DNA from: Streptomyces acidicola
GTDB lineage: Bacteria > Actinomycetota > Actinomycetes > Streptomycetales > Streptomycetaceae
Reading direction: 5' to 3'
NCBI RefSeq assembly: GCF_009377235.1
Contig: NZ_VMNX01000026.1
Span: 1 to 57,882 of the forward strand
Length of the DNA: 57,882 nucleotides
Of the stretch, positions 40,558 to 49,418 are shown in pieces. Every line of letters starts with the position of its first letter. Position 1 is the first letter of the stretch. The notes below the pieces were generated by a model, which saw only the letters and a program-made list of their open reading frames with translations, was not told the origin of the DNA and searched no databases. The position numbers were made by a program, and so were the translations under genes.

Positions 40558-43500
40558 ATGGACCGTGATCGGAGCACCGCCGCCTTCCGTCCGACGCGCC
40601 GTCAACTCCTCGCCGCCGCAGGTGCCGTCCCCCTCGTGGGCGCGGCCCCCGCCCCGGCGGCGGCACGACCGCGCACCGGCCTCTCCCTGACCTTCACCCG
40701 CGCCACCAACGGCTCGGCGACCCTCTCACCCGCCGGCGACCACCTGGTCGCCGAGGCCCAGAGCGCCCTGTGGTCCCTGCCGCGCTCCGGCGGCACGGCC
40801 CGCCCCCTGACCCCCTCGGACCTCGAACCCAACCGGCCCACGCACGCCCCGGACGGCACGCTCATCGCGTTCTGCGCCTACCGGGACGGCGGATTCCACA
40901 TCTGGACGGTCCGCCCCGACGGCTCCGCCTTGCGGCAGCGCACGGACGGCCCCTGGGACGACCGCGGCCCGGCCTGGTCACCCGACGGCACCCGGATCGC
41001 CTTCGCCTCCGAGCGCGGCGGCGACCCGGTGGACGGCAGCCCGTACCGCGTCCACGTCCTCGACCTGCGCACCGGCCGGATCACCCGCGTCACCGGACTG
41101 CCCGGCCAGGACGGGCCCCTGCAGGACGGCCCGTGGGAGGACTTCGATCCCACCTGGTCGCCCGACGGCACCCGCATCCTGTTCGTCCGCGCGAAGACGC
41201 TCACCACCGCCCAGGGCGTGAGCCTTCAGGCCCGTACGATCGCCGCCGTCCCCGCCGACGGCACCGGCCCGGTCACCGTCCGGCACACCGAGACCGAGGC
41301 CGCCCAGGTCATGACGCCCGCCCTCGCCTCCGACGGCCGTCTCGCCCACCTGCGCACCACGGCGTCCCCGGACGGCTCCTGCACCCTCGTCGTCGACGGC
41401 CGCCCCGTCCCGGTCGACGGGGACATCGCTCCGGTGCCCCCGCGCTGGACACCGAAGGGCGAACTGCTCCTCACGGTCGACGGCACCTTCACCCTCGTAC
41501 GACCCGACAGACCCCGGGAGCCGGAGACCGTGCCCTTCGAGGGCGTGCTCCCCGTGCATCGGCCGCGGTACCGCACCAAGGAGTACGACCTGGGGGAGGG
41601 CCGGGTCCGTCCCGTGCGGGGCGTCCACCTGCCCGCGTTGTCGCCCGACGGCCGGCAGATCGCCTTCGCGGCCCTCAACTCGCTGTGGCTCGCGGGCAGT
41701 TCGGGCGGTCGTTCGCCCCGGCGGCTGCGGCGGTCGGCGCCCACACGGTATCTGCTCGCCCCGTCCTGGGCACCCGACGGGCAGTCGCTCGTCTATGCCG
41801 ACGACCGTGACGGGCTCCTCGGCGTGTACCGGCACGATCTCGCCACCGGCGAGGAGACGGCCCTCGCGACCGGCGGTCGGGTGTTTCCGGCGCTGTCACC
41901 CGACGGGCAGCGCCTCGCCTGCCTCGACCTCACCGGGCAACTCGTCGTCCGCGACCTGGCGTCCGGCGAGGAACGCGTCCTGGCCGCACCCCTCGGCGGC
42001 GGGGGAGTGCCCGGCCGCCCCAGTTGGTCGCCCGACGGCCGCCACCTCGCCCTGTGCGACCGCAACCGGCTCAACGCCCGCTTCCGGGAGGGCTACAACG
42101 TCATCCGGCTCGTCGACAGCACCACCGGCACCGACCGCCTCCACGCGGTCGCGCCCCACACGTCCATCGCCGACCGGTACGACTCCGGGCCCGTCTGGTC
42201 GCCGGACGGCCGCTGGATGGCGGTGATCGTGGAGTCCGCGCTGTGCCTGCTGCCCGTCGGACCCGACGGCACCCCACGAGGCGACCTGCGCACCCTCACC
42301 ACCGAACCGGCCGACCACCCCTCCTGGTCCGGCGACTCCCGCACCCTGCTGTACCTGTCCGGCACCCGACTGCGGCTCGTCGACGTCGACGGCGGCCCCG
42401 CCCGCACCGTCCGCGTGCCCCTGGACGGCTCCCGGCCCACTCCCGCCGACACGGTGGTGCACGCAGGACGCCTGTGGGACGGCACGGGCGAGGACGTCCG
42501 GGACGACGTCGACATCGTCGTACGCGGTGGACGCATCGCCGCGGTGGAGCCCCATCGCGCGAGCCGGCGCGCCGCCCTCCGGCGGATCGACGCCTCGACA
42601 CGCACCGTCGTCCCCGGACTGTGGGACACGCACACCCACCCCTGGCAGACGACCTACGGCGGACGCCAGAGCGCCGGCCAGCTCACCTACGGCATCACCA
42701 CCGCCGTCTCCCTCGGCGGCTTCGCCCACGAACAGGCCCGCATCCGCGAGGCCGTGGCCGCCGGACAGCTCGCCGGACCCCGGCTGCTGACCACGGGCGA
42801 ACTCCTCGACGGGGCACGCGTCGCCTACAGCATGGGCCGCGCCCACCGGACCCGGGAGGGACTGCGCCGCTCACTGGAGCGGGCCGCCGCGCTGGACTGG
42901 GACTTCGTCAAGACTTATGTGCGGGCGCCCACGTGGGTCATGGAGGAGGCCGCCCGCTTCGCACACGAGCGCCTCGGCGTGCGGAGCGGAGGCCATATGC
43001 TCTCGCCGGGCGTCCAGGTCGGCCAGGATGTGACGACCCATCTGCAGGCCACCCAGCGTGGCGAGTTCGGCCGAGCCATCACTGCCACGGGCCGCGCCTA
43101 CCAGGACGTCGTCGAGGTCTACAGCGCACGCGGGATCGGATTCTCCCTGATCGCCACCCCCTTCACGTCCTCGCCGCTGCTCGGCGCGGACCCCGCCCTC
43201 GCCGACGACCCCCGCGTCACCGTCGTGATGCCTCCCTGGGACGCCGCCGCCGTCCAGCAGGGGGCCGGCGTCCCGCCAACCGACGCCCAACTCGCCACGC
43301 TGCGCACGGAGACCGACATCTACCGGCGGATCCTCGCCGCCGGCGGTCTTGTCGCCCTCGGCACGGACCAGCCGCTCGTCCCCGTCGGCCTGGCCCTCCA
43401 CCTGGGCCTGCGCGCCCTCCACCGGGGCGGCATGTCCCCGGCCGAGGCCCTGCGCACCGCGACCGTGCTGCCCGCCCGCCTCTTCGGCGTCGACCGTGAC

Positions 43501-43743
43501 CTGGGCACCGTCGAGGAGGGCCGGCTCGCCGACCTGACCGTCGTCGACGGCGACCCGTTCACGGACTTCGCCACCCTCGTCCGCACCGTCTCGGTCCTGC
43601 GGGGCGGAGTGCCGTACACCACCGACGAGTTGGTCACCGCCTTCGAACCGTCGGCCCGGCGGACCACGGCCGCTGAGGACGACTGGCTCAGGGTGGGGCA
43701 GCGGATGCGCAGGGACGGCTGCTGCGACCCCCACGGGTACTGA
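40558..43743 (+). CDS. Tat-exported WD40-like/amidohydrolase fusion
   Basis: A 1061-residue protein. The N-terminus carries a twin-arginine signal (PTRRQLLAAAGAVPLVGAA, arginines 14-15). Residues about 45-640 are a TolB/PD40 propeller with at least eight WSPDGxxIAF-type repeats. Residues about 645-1040 are an amidohydrolase with metal ligands HTH near 691, the carbamylated-lysine region FVKTYVR near 782, histidine in GGHML near 811 and aspartate in GTDQP near 935. The fold is that of imidazolonepropionase/prolidase-type hydrolases. It probably acts outside the membrane on peptides or cyclic amides. ATG 40558 is chosen because the Tat signal follows directly; there is no strong ribosome site. 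Confidence 0.85.
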   Translation: MDRDRSTAAFRPTRRQLLAAAGAVPLVGAAPAPAAARPRTGLSLTFTRATNGSATLSPAGDHLVAEAQSALWSLPRSGGTARPLTPSDLEPNRPTHAPDGTLIAFCAYRDGGFHIWTVRPDGSALRQRTDGPWDDRGPAWSPDGTRIAFASERGGDPVDGSPYRVHVLDLRTGRITRVTGLPGQDGPLQDGPWEDFDPTWSPDGTRILFVRAKTLTTAQGVSLQARTIAAVPADGTGPVTVRHTETEAAQVMTPALASDGRLAHLRTTASPDGSCTLVVDGRPVPVDGDIAPVPPRWTPKGELLLTVDGTFTLVRPDRPREPETVPFEGVLPVHRPRYRTKEYDLGEGRVRPVRGVHLPALSPDGRQIAFAALNSLWLAGSSGGRSPRRLRRSAPTRYLLAPSWAPDGQSLVYADDRDGLLGVYRHDLATGEETALATGGRVFPALSPDGQRLACLDLTGQLVVRDLASGEERVLAAPLGGGGVPGRPSWSPDGRHLALCDRNRLNARFREGYNVIRLVDSTTGTDRLHAVAPHTSIADRYDSGPVWSPDGRWMAVIVESALCLLPVGPDGTPRGDLRTLTTEPADHPSWSGDSRTLLYLSGTRLRLVDVDGGPARTVRVPLDGSRPTPADTVVHAGRLWDGTGEDVRDDVDIVVRGGRIAAVEPHRASRRAALRRIDASTRTVVPGLWDTHTHPWQTTYGGRQSAGQLTYGITTAVSLGGFAHEQARIREAVAAGQLAGPRLLTTGELLDGARVAYSMGRAHRTREGLRRSLERAAALDWDFVKTYVRAPTWVMEEAARFAHERLGVRSGGHMLSPGVQVGQDVTTHLQATQRGEFGRAITATGRAYQDVVEVYSARGIGFSLIATPFTSSPLLGADPALADDPRVTVVMPPWDAAAVQQGAGVPPTDAQLATLRTETDIYRRILAAGGLVALGTDQPLVPVGLALHLGLRALHRGGMSPAEALRTATVLPARLFGVDRDLGTVEEGRLADLTVVDGDPFTDFATLVRTVSVLRGGVPYTTDELVTAFEPSARRTTAAEDDWLRVGQRMRRDGCCDPHGY

Positions 43744-43750
43744 CGGGCGT

Positions 43751-44854
43751 CTAGCCGGCCTCCGCCTCCCGTCGGCCCGGGGAGCGTCTGCGGGTGCGTG
43801 GGCGTTCGAGGCGGACCAGCAGCGGACGGCTGCCGAACAGGCTCAGTTGCTGCACGTGGACGGGTGCCAGGCCGAGCGCCAGGGCCTGGCCCAGTCCGCG
43901 TGCCTCGGGCAGCAGCACGACCGCGCGCCCCTCGTCGGTGAGGACACGGGCGAGTTCGCGCCACCACCGCTCCGGGTGCCCGGCGAGGCGTCCGCCCGCG
44001 TCGACCTGGTCTCCCCAGGGCGGGTTGCACAGGACGCGGTCGACGCTGCGATCGGGAAGGGGAAGCGCCCCGGCGTCGCCGCGCTGGACGGTGACCGGGA
44101 GCGGCCCGGCGTTCCGTCGTGCCGCACGGCGCGCGTCCCGATCGAGATCGAACCCGAGCAGTGTGGTCCCCGGCACCGTGTGGTGGGCCTCGATGAGCAG
44201 CGTCCCCGCCCCACAGCACGGATCCAGCACCCGCAGGCCCGGACGCAGCTCGGCCGCCTGGGCCATGGCTGCGGCGACCGGCGGGTGCAGCGTGCCCGGA
44301 ACGGTCGCGTTCTTGTAGGCGCGACGGTGTGCCGGGCGCCGCCCCAGGCGGAGCAGCAGGGTGGCATGGGTGCCGTCCAGTGTGAGCCGCCACCCGCTGT
44401 GGCCGGGCGGCGGAGGCTCCCCCTGCCGGCGCGCGTGGTACGGCACACCGGCGCGCTCGGCCGGCACCCGGCCGACGGCGTCCTCGATGTCGTACCGGTT
44501 GTAGGTCCTGCGCCCGAGGAAGGACGCCGAGATCTCGATCCCGCCGAACCCGGCCGGGCCGCCGCGTGCCCGGCGTTCCCGGGCCAGACCCGCCAGATCG
44601 ACCGCACGGGCCAGGTCCGCCAGGGCGGCCAGGTCGCTCTTGTGCGGTCCGGCATCGTCCTGGCGCAGGGCCAGCAGGAAGACGTCGTCGGCGGTCCGCA
44701 GCCGCCCCTCGTCGTCGGTGCCCGGCTCTGCCCGGAAGCCCACCTCACGGTGGCCGACCCAGTCGATGGTCGCGGAACCGCTTCGCGGAATCTCCGCGCC
44801 GAGTGCGGGCTCCAGCCCGCGTACACATCGCGCCACCAGGCGCGCCGCCGTCAC
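43751..44854 (-). CDS. THUMP-type RNA (guanine-N2) methyltransferase-like
   Basis: A 367-residue S-adenosylmethionine-dependent enzyme. The N-terminal half (VARCVRGLEPALGAEI, TADDVFLLAL) resembles the THUMP region of Trm11/RlmL-type enzymes. The C-terminal Rossmann fold has RVLDPCCGAGTLLIEA (SAM site) and VLCNPPWGDQ (NPPW catalytic motif of N-methylation enzymes). The likely target is a guanine in tRNA or rRNA. The only reasonable in-frame start is GTG 44854, whose GTGA overlaps the stop of a 19-codon ORF, suggesting translational coupling in place of its own ribosome site. It converges on the amidohydrolase gene with a 7-base gap. Confidence 0.8.
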   Translation of the reverse strand: MTAARLVARCVRGLEPALGAEIPRSGSATIDWVGHREVGFRAEPGTDDEGRLRTADDVFLLALRQDDAGPHKSDLAALADLARAVDLAGLARERRARGGPAGFGGIEISASFLGRRTYNRYDIEDAVGRVPAERAGVPYHARRQGEPPPPGHSGWRLTLDGTHATLLLRLGRRPAHRRAYKNATVPGTLHPPVAAAMAQAAELRPGLRVLDPCCGAGTLLIEAHHTVPGTTLLGFDLDRDARRAARRNAGPLPVTVQRGDAGALPLPDRSVDRVLCNPPWGDQVDAGGRLAGHPERWWRELARVLTDEGRAVVLLPEARGLGQALALGLAPVHVQQLSLFGSRPLLVRLERPRTRRRSPGRREAEAG

Positions 44855-44910
44855 GAGACGGCCGGCGTGCCGGGACGCGGATGCTGAACGAACACGCGCC
44901 GTACGCGCAT
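44851..44910 (-). CDS. Possible 19-residue upstream ORF
   Basis: ATG 44910 begins a short frame (MRVRRVFVQHPRPGTPAVS) with GGGAGAAG about 9 bases upstream. Its TGA overlaps the GTG start of the methyltransferase gene (GTGA). The methyltransferase has no ribosome site of its own, so this mini-ORF may deliver ribosomes to it. Whether the peptide has a function is unknown. Confidence 0.4.
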   Translation of the reverse strand: MRVRRVFVQHPRPGTPAVS

Positions 44911-44937
44911 GATGCTGTCTTCTCCCACGTCGCAGCC

Positions 44938-44960
44938 CGGGACGGTGAACGACCGTCCCG
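44938..44960. repeat. Hairpin in divergent space
   Basis: CGGGACGGT and ACCGTCCCG form a perfect 9-bp stem with a 5-base loop (GAACG). It is 28 bases upstream of the mini-ORF, between divergent genes. It could be an operator or a 5'-UTR structure. Confidence 0.45.
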
Positions 44961-45074
44961 CATCGTCGGCGCCGGGTGGATCCGCGTCGTGCCGACGGAG
45001 CGGCTAGCGGAGGAAGCAGAACGTCATGATCGGGAAACCGTACCAGCGCGTCAGCTTCCGTGAGAGCCTTCGGC

Positions 45075-45737
45075 ATGGCCGTCATTCACCGCACCACACT
45101 CAAGCCGACCAAGCTGGAACTGCTCACCGCCTGGCTGCCCTCCCGCCCGTGGTACGGCGGCGCCGGCGCACCCGAACCGGCCAGGGCCGGCGGCTTCCGG
45201 CTGGACGACCCGGACGGAGAGGTCGGGATCGAGTTCATGGTGGTCACCGACGCCGCCGTCCCCCGGCCGGCCGGCTATCTGGTGCCGCTGACCTATCGCG
45301 GTGCCCCGCTCGACGGGGCGGAGCACGCCCTCATCGGCACCGCGGAGCACGGGGTACTGGGGCTGCGCTGGGTCTACGACGGCTGTCACGACCCGGTGCT
45401 GGTCGCCCAGTTGCTTGCCCTGATCGACGGGCGGGTCCAGGCCCAGGCACAGAGCACCAGCGACACCCCCGACCTGGAGGTCACCCGTTCCTACGCCGGT
45501 GCGGGCCTCACCTCCCCGGATGTCACGACCACCGCCATCGACGACCAGGAGGGCACCGAGCTGCCCGCACCGCAGGGCACGACCCTGCGCCTGCACCGGG
45601 TCCTGCGGCCCGCTCCGGACGGCTCACCGCTCCTTCCCGAAGGAGCCACGGGTCACGTCGGCGGCACCTGGCAGCTGCCGGACGGCACCCGCGCCCGCGG
45701 GCTGTTCGCCGTCCTGCACACCAGTTCACGCAGCTAG
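45075..45737 (+). CDS. Maltokinase N-terminal cap-like protein
   Basis: A 220-residue protein with the N-terminal cap block of maltokinases: MAVIHRTTLKPTKLELLTAWLPSRPWYG (quoted as LELLTAWLPSRPWYG), GYLVPLTYRGAPLDGAEHAL and VYDGCHDPVLVAQLLALI. The kinase domain itself is missing. Stand-alone cap proteins occur in streptomycetes with no proven role. ATG 45075 is preferred over a GTG five codons upstream. Its stop overlaps the monooxygenase stop on the other strand by 4 bases. Confidence 0.82.
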   Translation: MAVIHRTTLKPTKLELLTAWLPSRPWYGGAGAPEPARAGGFRLDDPDGEVGIEFMVVTDAAVPRPAGYLVPLTYRGAPLDGAEHALIGTAEHGVLGLRWVYDGCHDPVLVAQLLALIDGRVQAQAQSTSDTPDLEVTRSYAGAGLTSPDVTTTAIDDQEGTELPAPQGTTLRLHRVLRPAPDGSPLLPEGATGHVGGTWQLPDGTRARGLFAVLHTSSRS

Positions 45738-46945
45738 TGATCCGTGCCCTTGCCCAGGTACAGCTCCGCGAAGCTGGTCGCGGCGGCGGGGGAGCCGAGG
45801 ATCCGGCGCATGCGTGCGGTTGCCGCGCCCGCGCGGAAGGGGTCGCCCGAGGACGGCCCGTGCAGCAGCTCGGACAGCCACTGCGAGAACTCCTGGTAGT
45901 GCCACACCCGGCGCAGGCAGGCCGCCGAGTAGTCGCGCAGCCCGCTGTCGTCCCCCTTGCCGCAGTACGCGGCGAGCGCGTAGGCCAGGAGCAGCGCGTC
46001 GTGCAGTGCGAGGTTCATGCCCTTCGCCGCGATCGGCGCCACCAGGTGGGCGGCGTCACCCGCGAGGTACAGCCGTCCGTACGCCATGGGTTCGGTGACG
46101 TAGCCGTGCATGTCGAGCACGCGCTTCTCGATGAGCCGGCCCTCGGTGAGCGGCGGCGCGCCGTCCACCGCCAGGCGGGTGTGCAGCTCGGACCACACCG
46201 TGTCGTCCGACCAGTTCTCCGGGACGTCGCCGGGCGGGCACTCCAGGTAGTAGCGGGTGATCTCGGGGCTGCGTGCCATGTGGCCGGCGAAGCCCCGCGG
46301 ATGCATGCCGAGGATCACGCAGTTGGAGGACGGCGGTGCCTCGGCGAGCAGCGCCAGCCAGCCCACGCCGTGGTCGTGCCGGGCGACGGTCGTGGACGCG
46401 TCCGGCATCGCGGTGCGTGTCACCCCGCGCGCACCGTCGCAGCCCGCGACGAACTCGCAGCGCAGCAGCAGCCGTTCACCGGTATCGGGGTCGGTGTACG
46501 ACACGGCGGGCTCGTCGCCGTCGATGCCGTGGAGCTCGACGTCGCGTACGCCGAACCTGATGTCGCCGCCCCGCACGTCGGCGTACTCGCGGACCAGATC
46601 GGTCACCAGCAGCGGCTGCGGATAGACGTAGTGGCGGTGGCCGGTGAGCTCCGTGTACGGGAAGCGCTGCCGCGTGCGCTCGAAGCGGAACTCGAACTCG
46701 GTGTGTGTGGGCGCCCGTTCCACGATCCGGTCGGCCAGGCCGCGCTGTTCCAGGGCGCGCACCGCCCACTCCTCCAGGAAGCCCGCGCGTGGTCGCTGCT
46801 CGATGAACTCCCGGCTCTCGATCTCCAGGACGACACAGTCGACGGAGGCGGCCCGCAGGAGGTTGGCGACGGTCAGCCCGGCAGGCCCGGCACCGACGAT
46901 CACGACCGGAACATGCTGCACCGGCACGGAGGAGGGGGTCGTCAC
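45734..46945 (-). CDS. pobA: 4-hydroxybenzoate 3-monooxygenase-like flavoprotein
   Basis: A 403-residue FAD monooxygenase of the PobA group. The FAD Rossmann motif is VVIVGAGPAGLTVANLL, with the DG motif in CEFVAGCDGARGVTR and the second FAD motif GRLYLAGDAAHLVAPIAAKG. PobA hydroxylates 4-hydroxybenzoate to protocatechuate with NAD(P)H, and the overall length (about 395 in PobA) and sequence blocks fit. GTG 46945 is chosen because a CATAAT -10-like box ends 6 bases upstream, the pattern of leaderless streptomycete genes. It is divergent from a VOC-family gene. No pca genes are nearby in the window. Confidence 0.85.
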   Translation of the reverse strand: MTTPSSVPVQHVPVVIVGAGPAGLTVANLLRAASVDCVVLEIESREFIEQRPRAGFLEEWAVRALEQRGLADRIVERAPTHTEFEFRFERTRQRFPYTELTGHRHYVYPQPLLVTDLVREYADVRGGDIRFGVRDVELHGIDGDEPAVSYTDPDTGERLLLRCEFVAGCDGARGVTRTAMPDASTTVARHDHGVGWLALLAEAPPSSNCVILGMHPRGFAGHMARSPEITRYYLECPPGDVPENWSDDTVWSELHTRLAVDGAPPLTEGRLIEKRVLDMHGYVTEPMAYGRLYLAGDAAHLVAPIAAKGMNLALHDALLLAYALAAYCGKGDDSGLRDYSAACLRRVWHYQEFSQWLSELLHGPSSGDPFRAGAATARMRRILGSPAAATSFAELYLGKGTDH

Positions 46946-46951
46946 CCGGCC

Positions 46952-46957
46952 ATTATG
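46952..46957 (-). promoter_or_regulatory. -10 box of a leaderless gene (pobA-like)
   Basis: On the minus strand CATAAT lies 6 bases before the GTG at 46945. This spacing puts the transcription start at or next to the start codon. No convincing -35 box. Confidence 0.5.
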
Positions 46958-47065
46958 CGGGCGTCCCTCGGACCACGACCTCAAGTCCCGTGACTATCAG
47001 GGCCGTTGCGCCAAACAGGCCGGAATGCGACCCCCGTAGTGCCCGGCGTGCCTCCGCGCGCCTGG

Positions 47066-47093
47066 TTGACCGCGCGCCGTGCGGTCCTAGAGT
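47066..47093 (+). promoter_or_regulatory. Vegetative promoter of the VOC gene
   Basis: TTGACC (47066-47071), a 16-base spacer and TAGAGT (47088-47093) match the main streptomycete sigma factor consensus closely. The predicted transcript starts near 47100, about 45 bases before the GTG at 47146. Confidence 0.7.
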
Positions 47094-47145
47094 GAACGAG
47101 TGCCGACTGATTGAAAACCAAACTGCCTGTGTTGAGGAGTTTCAC

Positions 47146-47637
47146 GTGGAACCTGCGGACCTCGCGGCGATCGAGGCGGAACGCGCCCGCATCCGGGACC
47201 GCCACCTGACGGCGGACCGGCCGGCGAGCAGCGCCCGCGGAGTGCACCACGTGGCGCTGCTCTCCTCCGACGTGGAGCGGACGGTGCGGTTCTACCAGGA
47301 CCTGCTGGAGTTCCCCCTCACCGAGATGATCGAGAACCGCGACTACAAGGGCTCCACGCACTTCTTCTTCGACCTCGGCAACGGCAACCTGCTCGCCTTC
47401 TTCGACTTCCCCGGCCTCGACCTCGGCCCCTACGCGGAGGTCCTCGGCGGACTCCACCACGTCGCCATCTCCGTCGAACCCGCCACCTGGCACCGCCTGC
47501 GCGACAAGATCGTCGCGGCGGGCGTGGACCACCAGGAGGAGAGCGGTACGTCGATCTACTTCCGCGACCCCGACGGCGCCCGCCTCGAACTGATCGCCGA
47601 CCCGCTCGGCGAGATGTACGGCACGTCGGTGGTCTGA
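47146..47637 (+). CDS. VOC (glyoxalase/dioxygenase) family protein
   Basis: A 163-residue vicinal-oxygen-chelate protein with two beta-alpha-beta-beta-beta modules. Metal-type ligands are His in RGVHHVALLSSDVERTVRFY, His in GLHHVAISVEP and Glu in ARLELIADPL, the common 2-His-1-Glu pattern (with STHFFFDLGNGNLLAFFDF between). GTG 47146 has GAGGAG 6 bases upstream. It is next to, and divergent from, a 4-hydroxybenzoate-hydroxylase-like gene, so an aromatic-compound role is possible. The reaction is not evident. Confidence 0.85.
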   Translation: MEPADLAAIEAERARIRDRHLTADRPASSARGVHHVALLSSDVERTVRFYQDLLEFPLTEMIENRDYKGSTHFFFDLGNGNLLAFFDFPGLDLGPYAEVLGGLHHVAISVEPATWHRLRDKIVAAGVDHQEESGTSIYFRDPDGARLELIADPLGEMYGTSVV

Positions 47638-47720
47638 TCCCGTACGTCGCGGTCACGGGAGGGCCGAAGGGCGGTACGGGCACGGCGGAAATCCGGTGGC
47701 CCGTCCGCTCCCCGCCCGCC

Positions 47721-47726
47721 TACCAT
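47721..47726 (+). promoter_or_regulatory. -10 box of a leaderless gene
   Basis: TACCAT lies 7 bases before the GTG at 47734, as expected for a leaderless transcript. No ribosome site or clear -35 box is present. Confidence 0.5.
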
Positions 47727-47733
47727 CCCGCCC

Positions 47734-48501
47734 GTGACACAGCTCGACGACGTCCTGCACCTGGTGCGCCGCGTACTCGGCGACGACCTCACCGGCGCCT
47801 ATCTGCACGGTTCCGCCGTGCTGGACGGTCTGCGCCCGAGCAGCGACCTGGACGTGCTGGTCGTGGCGCGCCGCCGGACGACGGAGGACGAGCGACGGGC
47901 CCTGACCGCCGGACTCATGCGCCTCTCCGGCTCCCAGGCGGTGAACGGCCCGGCCCGTCCCGTGGAGCTGAGCGTCGTCGCCCGGGACGACATCAGCCCG
48001 TGGCGCTACCCACCGCGCTGTGAGTTCCTGTACGGGGAATGGCTGCGCGAGGACTTCGAGCGGGGCGTGGTGCCGGGTCCCGCCGCCACCCCCGATCTCG
48101 CGCCGCTCATCACGATGACGCTGAACGGCGACACGGCACTCCTCGGCCCGCCGGCGGCCGAGGTCCTCGCGCCCGTCCCGCACGAGGACCTGCGCCGTGC
48201 GATCGTCGCGGGCGTCCCGGACCTCCTGGCCGACCTGGAGTCCGACACCCGCAACGTCCTCCTGACCCTCGCCCGAATCTGGACGACCCTCGAGACCGGC
48301 ACCATCAAGTCCAAGGACGCGGCGGCCGCTTGGGCGCTCGGCCTCCTCCCGCCCGAACACCGCCCGGCTCTGATCCTCGCCCAGGCGGCCTACCGCGGTG
48401 AGCAGCCGGACGACTGGCACGCCCTCATGCCCCGGGCCCACGCGCTCGCCGCTCACCTGGCCGCCGAGATCCGCGACAGCGCTGACGGGGCCATGCCCTG
48501 A
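47734..48501 (+). CDS. Aminoglycoside adenylyltransferase-like nucleotidyltransferase
   Basis: A 255-residue protein of the AadA/ANT(3'')-like group. The N-terminal nucleotidyltransferase motif GAYLHGSAVLDGLRPSSDLDVLVV (quoted as HGSAVLDGLRPSSDLDVLVV) contains the GS and SDxD residues. The helical DUF4111 domain follows, with VLLTLARIWTTLETGTIKSKDAAAAWAL (in part: NVLLTLARIWTTLETG, IKSKDAAAAW). The family adenylates streptomycin or spectinomycin. A chromosomal copy like this is a possible intrinsic resistance gene, but its activity cannot be judged from sequence. It is probably leaderless. Confidence 0.82.
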   Translation: MTQLDDVLHLVRRVLGDDLTGAYLHGSAVLDGLRPSSDLDVLVVARRRTTEDERRALTAGLMRLSGSQAVNGPARPVELSVVARDDISPWRYPPRCEFLYGEWLREDFERGVVPGPAATPDLAPLITMTLNGDTALLGPPAAEVLAPVPHEDLRRAIVAGVPDLLADLESDTRNVLLTLARIWTTLETGTIKSKDAAAAWALGLLPPEHRPALILAQAAYRGEQPDDWHALMPRAHALAAHLAAEIRDSADGAMP

Positions 48502-48592
48502 ACGTTCCAGTGGCCCGGTACCGCGGTACTCCGGTCGGGTGGCCTGTCGCGGCGGGTGTGCGGGCATGCCCGGGGCGGGCGCCGGGTCTGCT

Positions 48593-48598
48593 TACCGT
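48593..48598 (+). promoter_or_regulatory. -10 box of a leaderless gene
   Basis: TACCGT lies 6 bases before the GTG at 48605. It supports that GTG as the start of the BrkB-like gene, which has no ribosome site. Confidence 0.4.
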
Positions 48599-48604
48599 GC
48601 GTGT

Positions 48605-49402
48605 GTGGTGGCTCATCGAAGCCGGCGGGCCCGCTGGCACGACTCGGCCGCCGGACGGCTCTGGCAGCACGGCAGCGACCTGGAACTCCTGCACCGGTCC
48701 ATGGGTTTCGCGGCGCTCGGCCTGGTCACCCTGGCTCCGCTGCTGATCGTCGTCGCGGCGGCCGCCCCCTTCCAGGAACGGGGATTCGCCCTGTGGGTGA
48801 TCGACGGCATGAGCCTGTCGGGGCGCCCGGCGGAGGCCGTGCGGGAGGTGTTCTCCGCTCCGCGGATCGTCCTGAGCGCCACCAGCGCGTTCAGTGTGCT
48901 GGTCCTGGCGCTGTTCGGCGTGGCCTTCGCGGCCAGCGTCCAGAACGGCTACGAGAGGATCTGGGAAGTCGCCGCCGGCCCGTGGCACGCCGTGTGGCGC
49001 CAGGTGGTGTGGCTCGCCGCGCTGACGGGATACCTGTTCGCCGAGGCGCAGAGCGGCGCGTTGCTGCGAGCGGGACTGGTGGGGTCCGCTCTCCGTATCA
49101 CGCTCACCTTGTTCTTCGGCCTGCTGTTCTTCTGGTGGGGGCAGCATTTCCTTCTCGGTGAGCGGAAGTCGTGGTGGGCGCTGCTGCCGGGCGCCCTGGC
49201 GACCGTGGTGGGCCTGGTGGGTTTGCGCTGGTTCTCGTACCTGGTGTTCTCGCCGCTGATCGTGAACAACGCGGTCACCTACGGCGCCGTCGGCACCGTT
49301 CTGGTCGTGCAGTCCTGGCTCATCGGCGTCGGGTTCGTGGTGTTCGGCGGCGCCTTGCTGGGGCGCCATGTCCACGATGCCTGGGAACGGCGGGAGCGGT
49401 GA
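48605..49402 (+). CDS. YihY/BrkB family membrane protein
   Basis: A 265-residue membrane protein with about six hydrophobic segments. It matches the YihY/virulence-factor-BrkB pattern: an N-terminal short helix region, MGFAALGLVTLAPLLIVVAAA, FGVAFAASVQNGYERIWEV and the C-terminal VTYGAVGTVLVVQSWLIGVGF. The function is unresolved despite the family name. I chose GTG 48605 because of the -10-like box; an ATG at 48566 in frame is an alternative. It converges on the UBP zinc-finger gene. Confidence 0.75.
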   Translation: MVAHRSRRARWHDSAAGRLWQHGSDLELLHRSMGFAALGLVTLAPLLIVVAAAAPFQERGFALWVIDGMSLSGRPAEAVREVFSAPRIVLSATSAFSVLVLALFGVAFAASVQNGYERIWEVAAGPWHAVWRQVVWLAALTGYLFAEAQSGALLRAGLVGSALRITLTLFFGLLFFWWGQHFLLGERKSWWALLPGALATVVGLVGLRWFSYLVFSPLIVNNAVTYGAVGTVLVVQSWLIGVGFVVFGGALLGRHVHDAWERRER

Positions 49403-49418
49403 CCTCCCGGCGCCCCGG

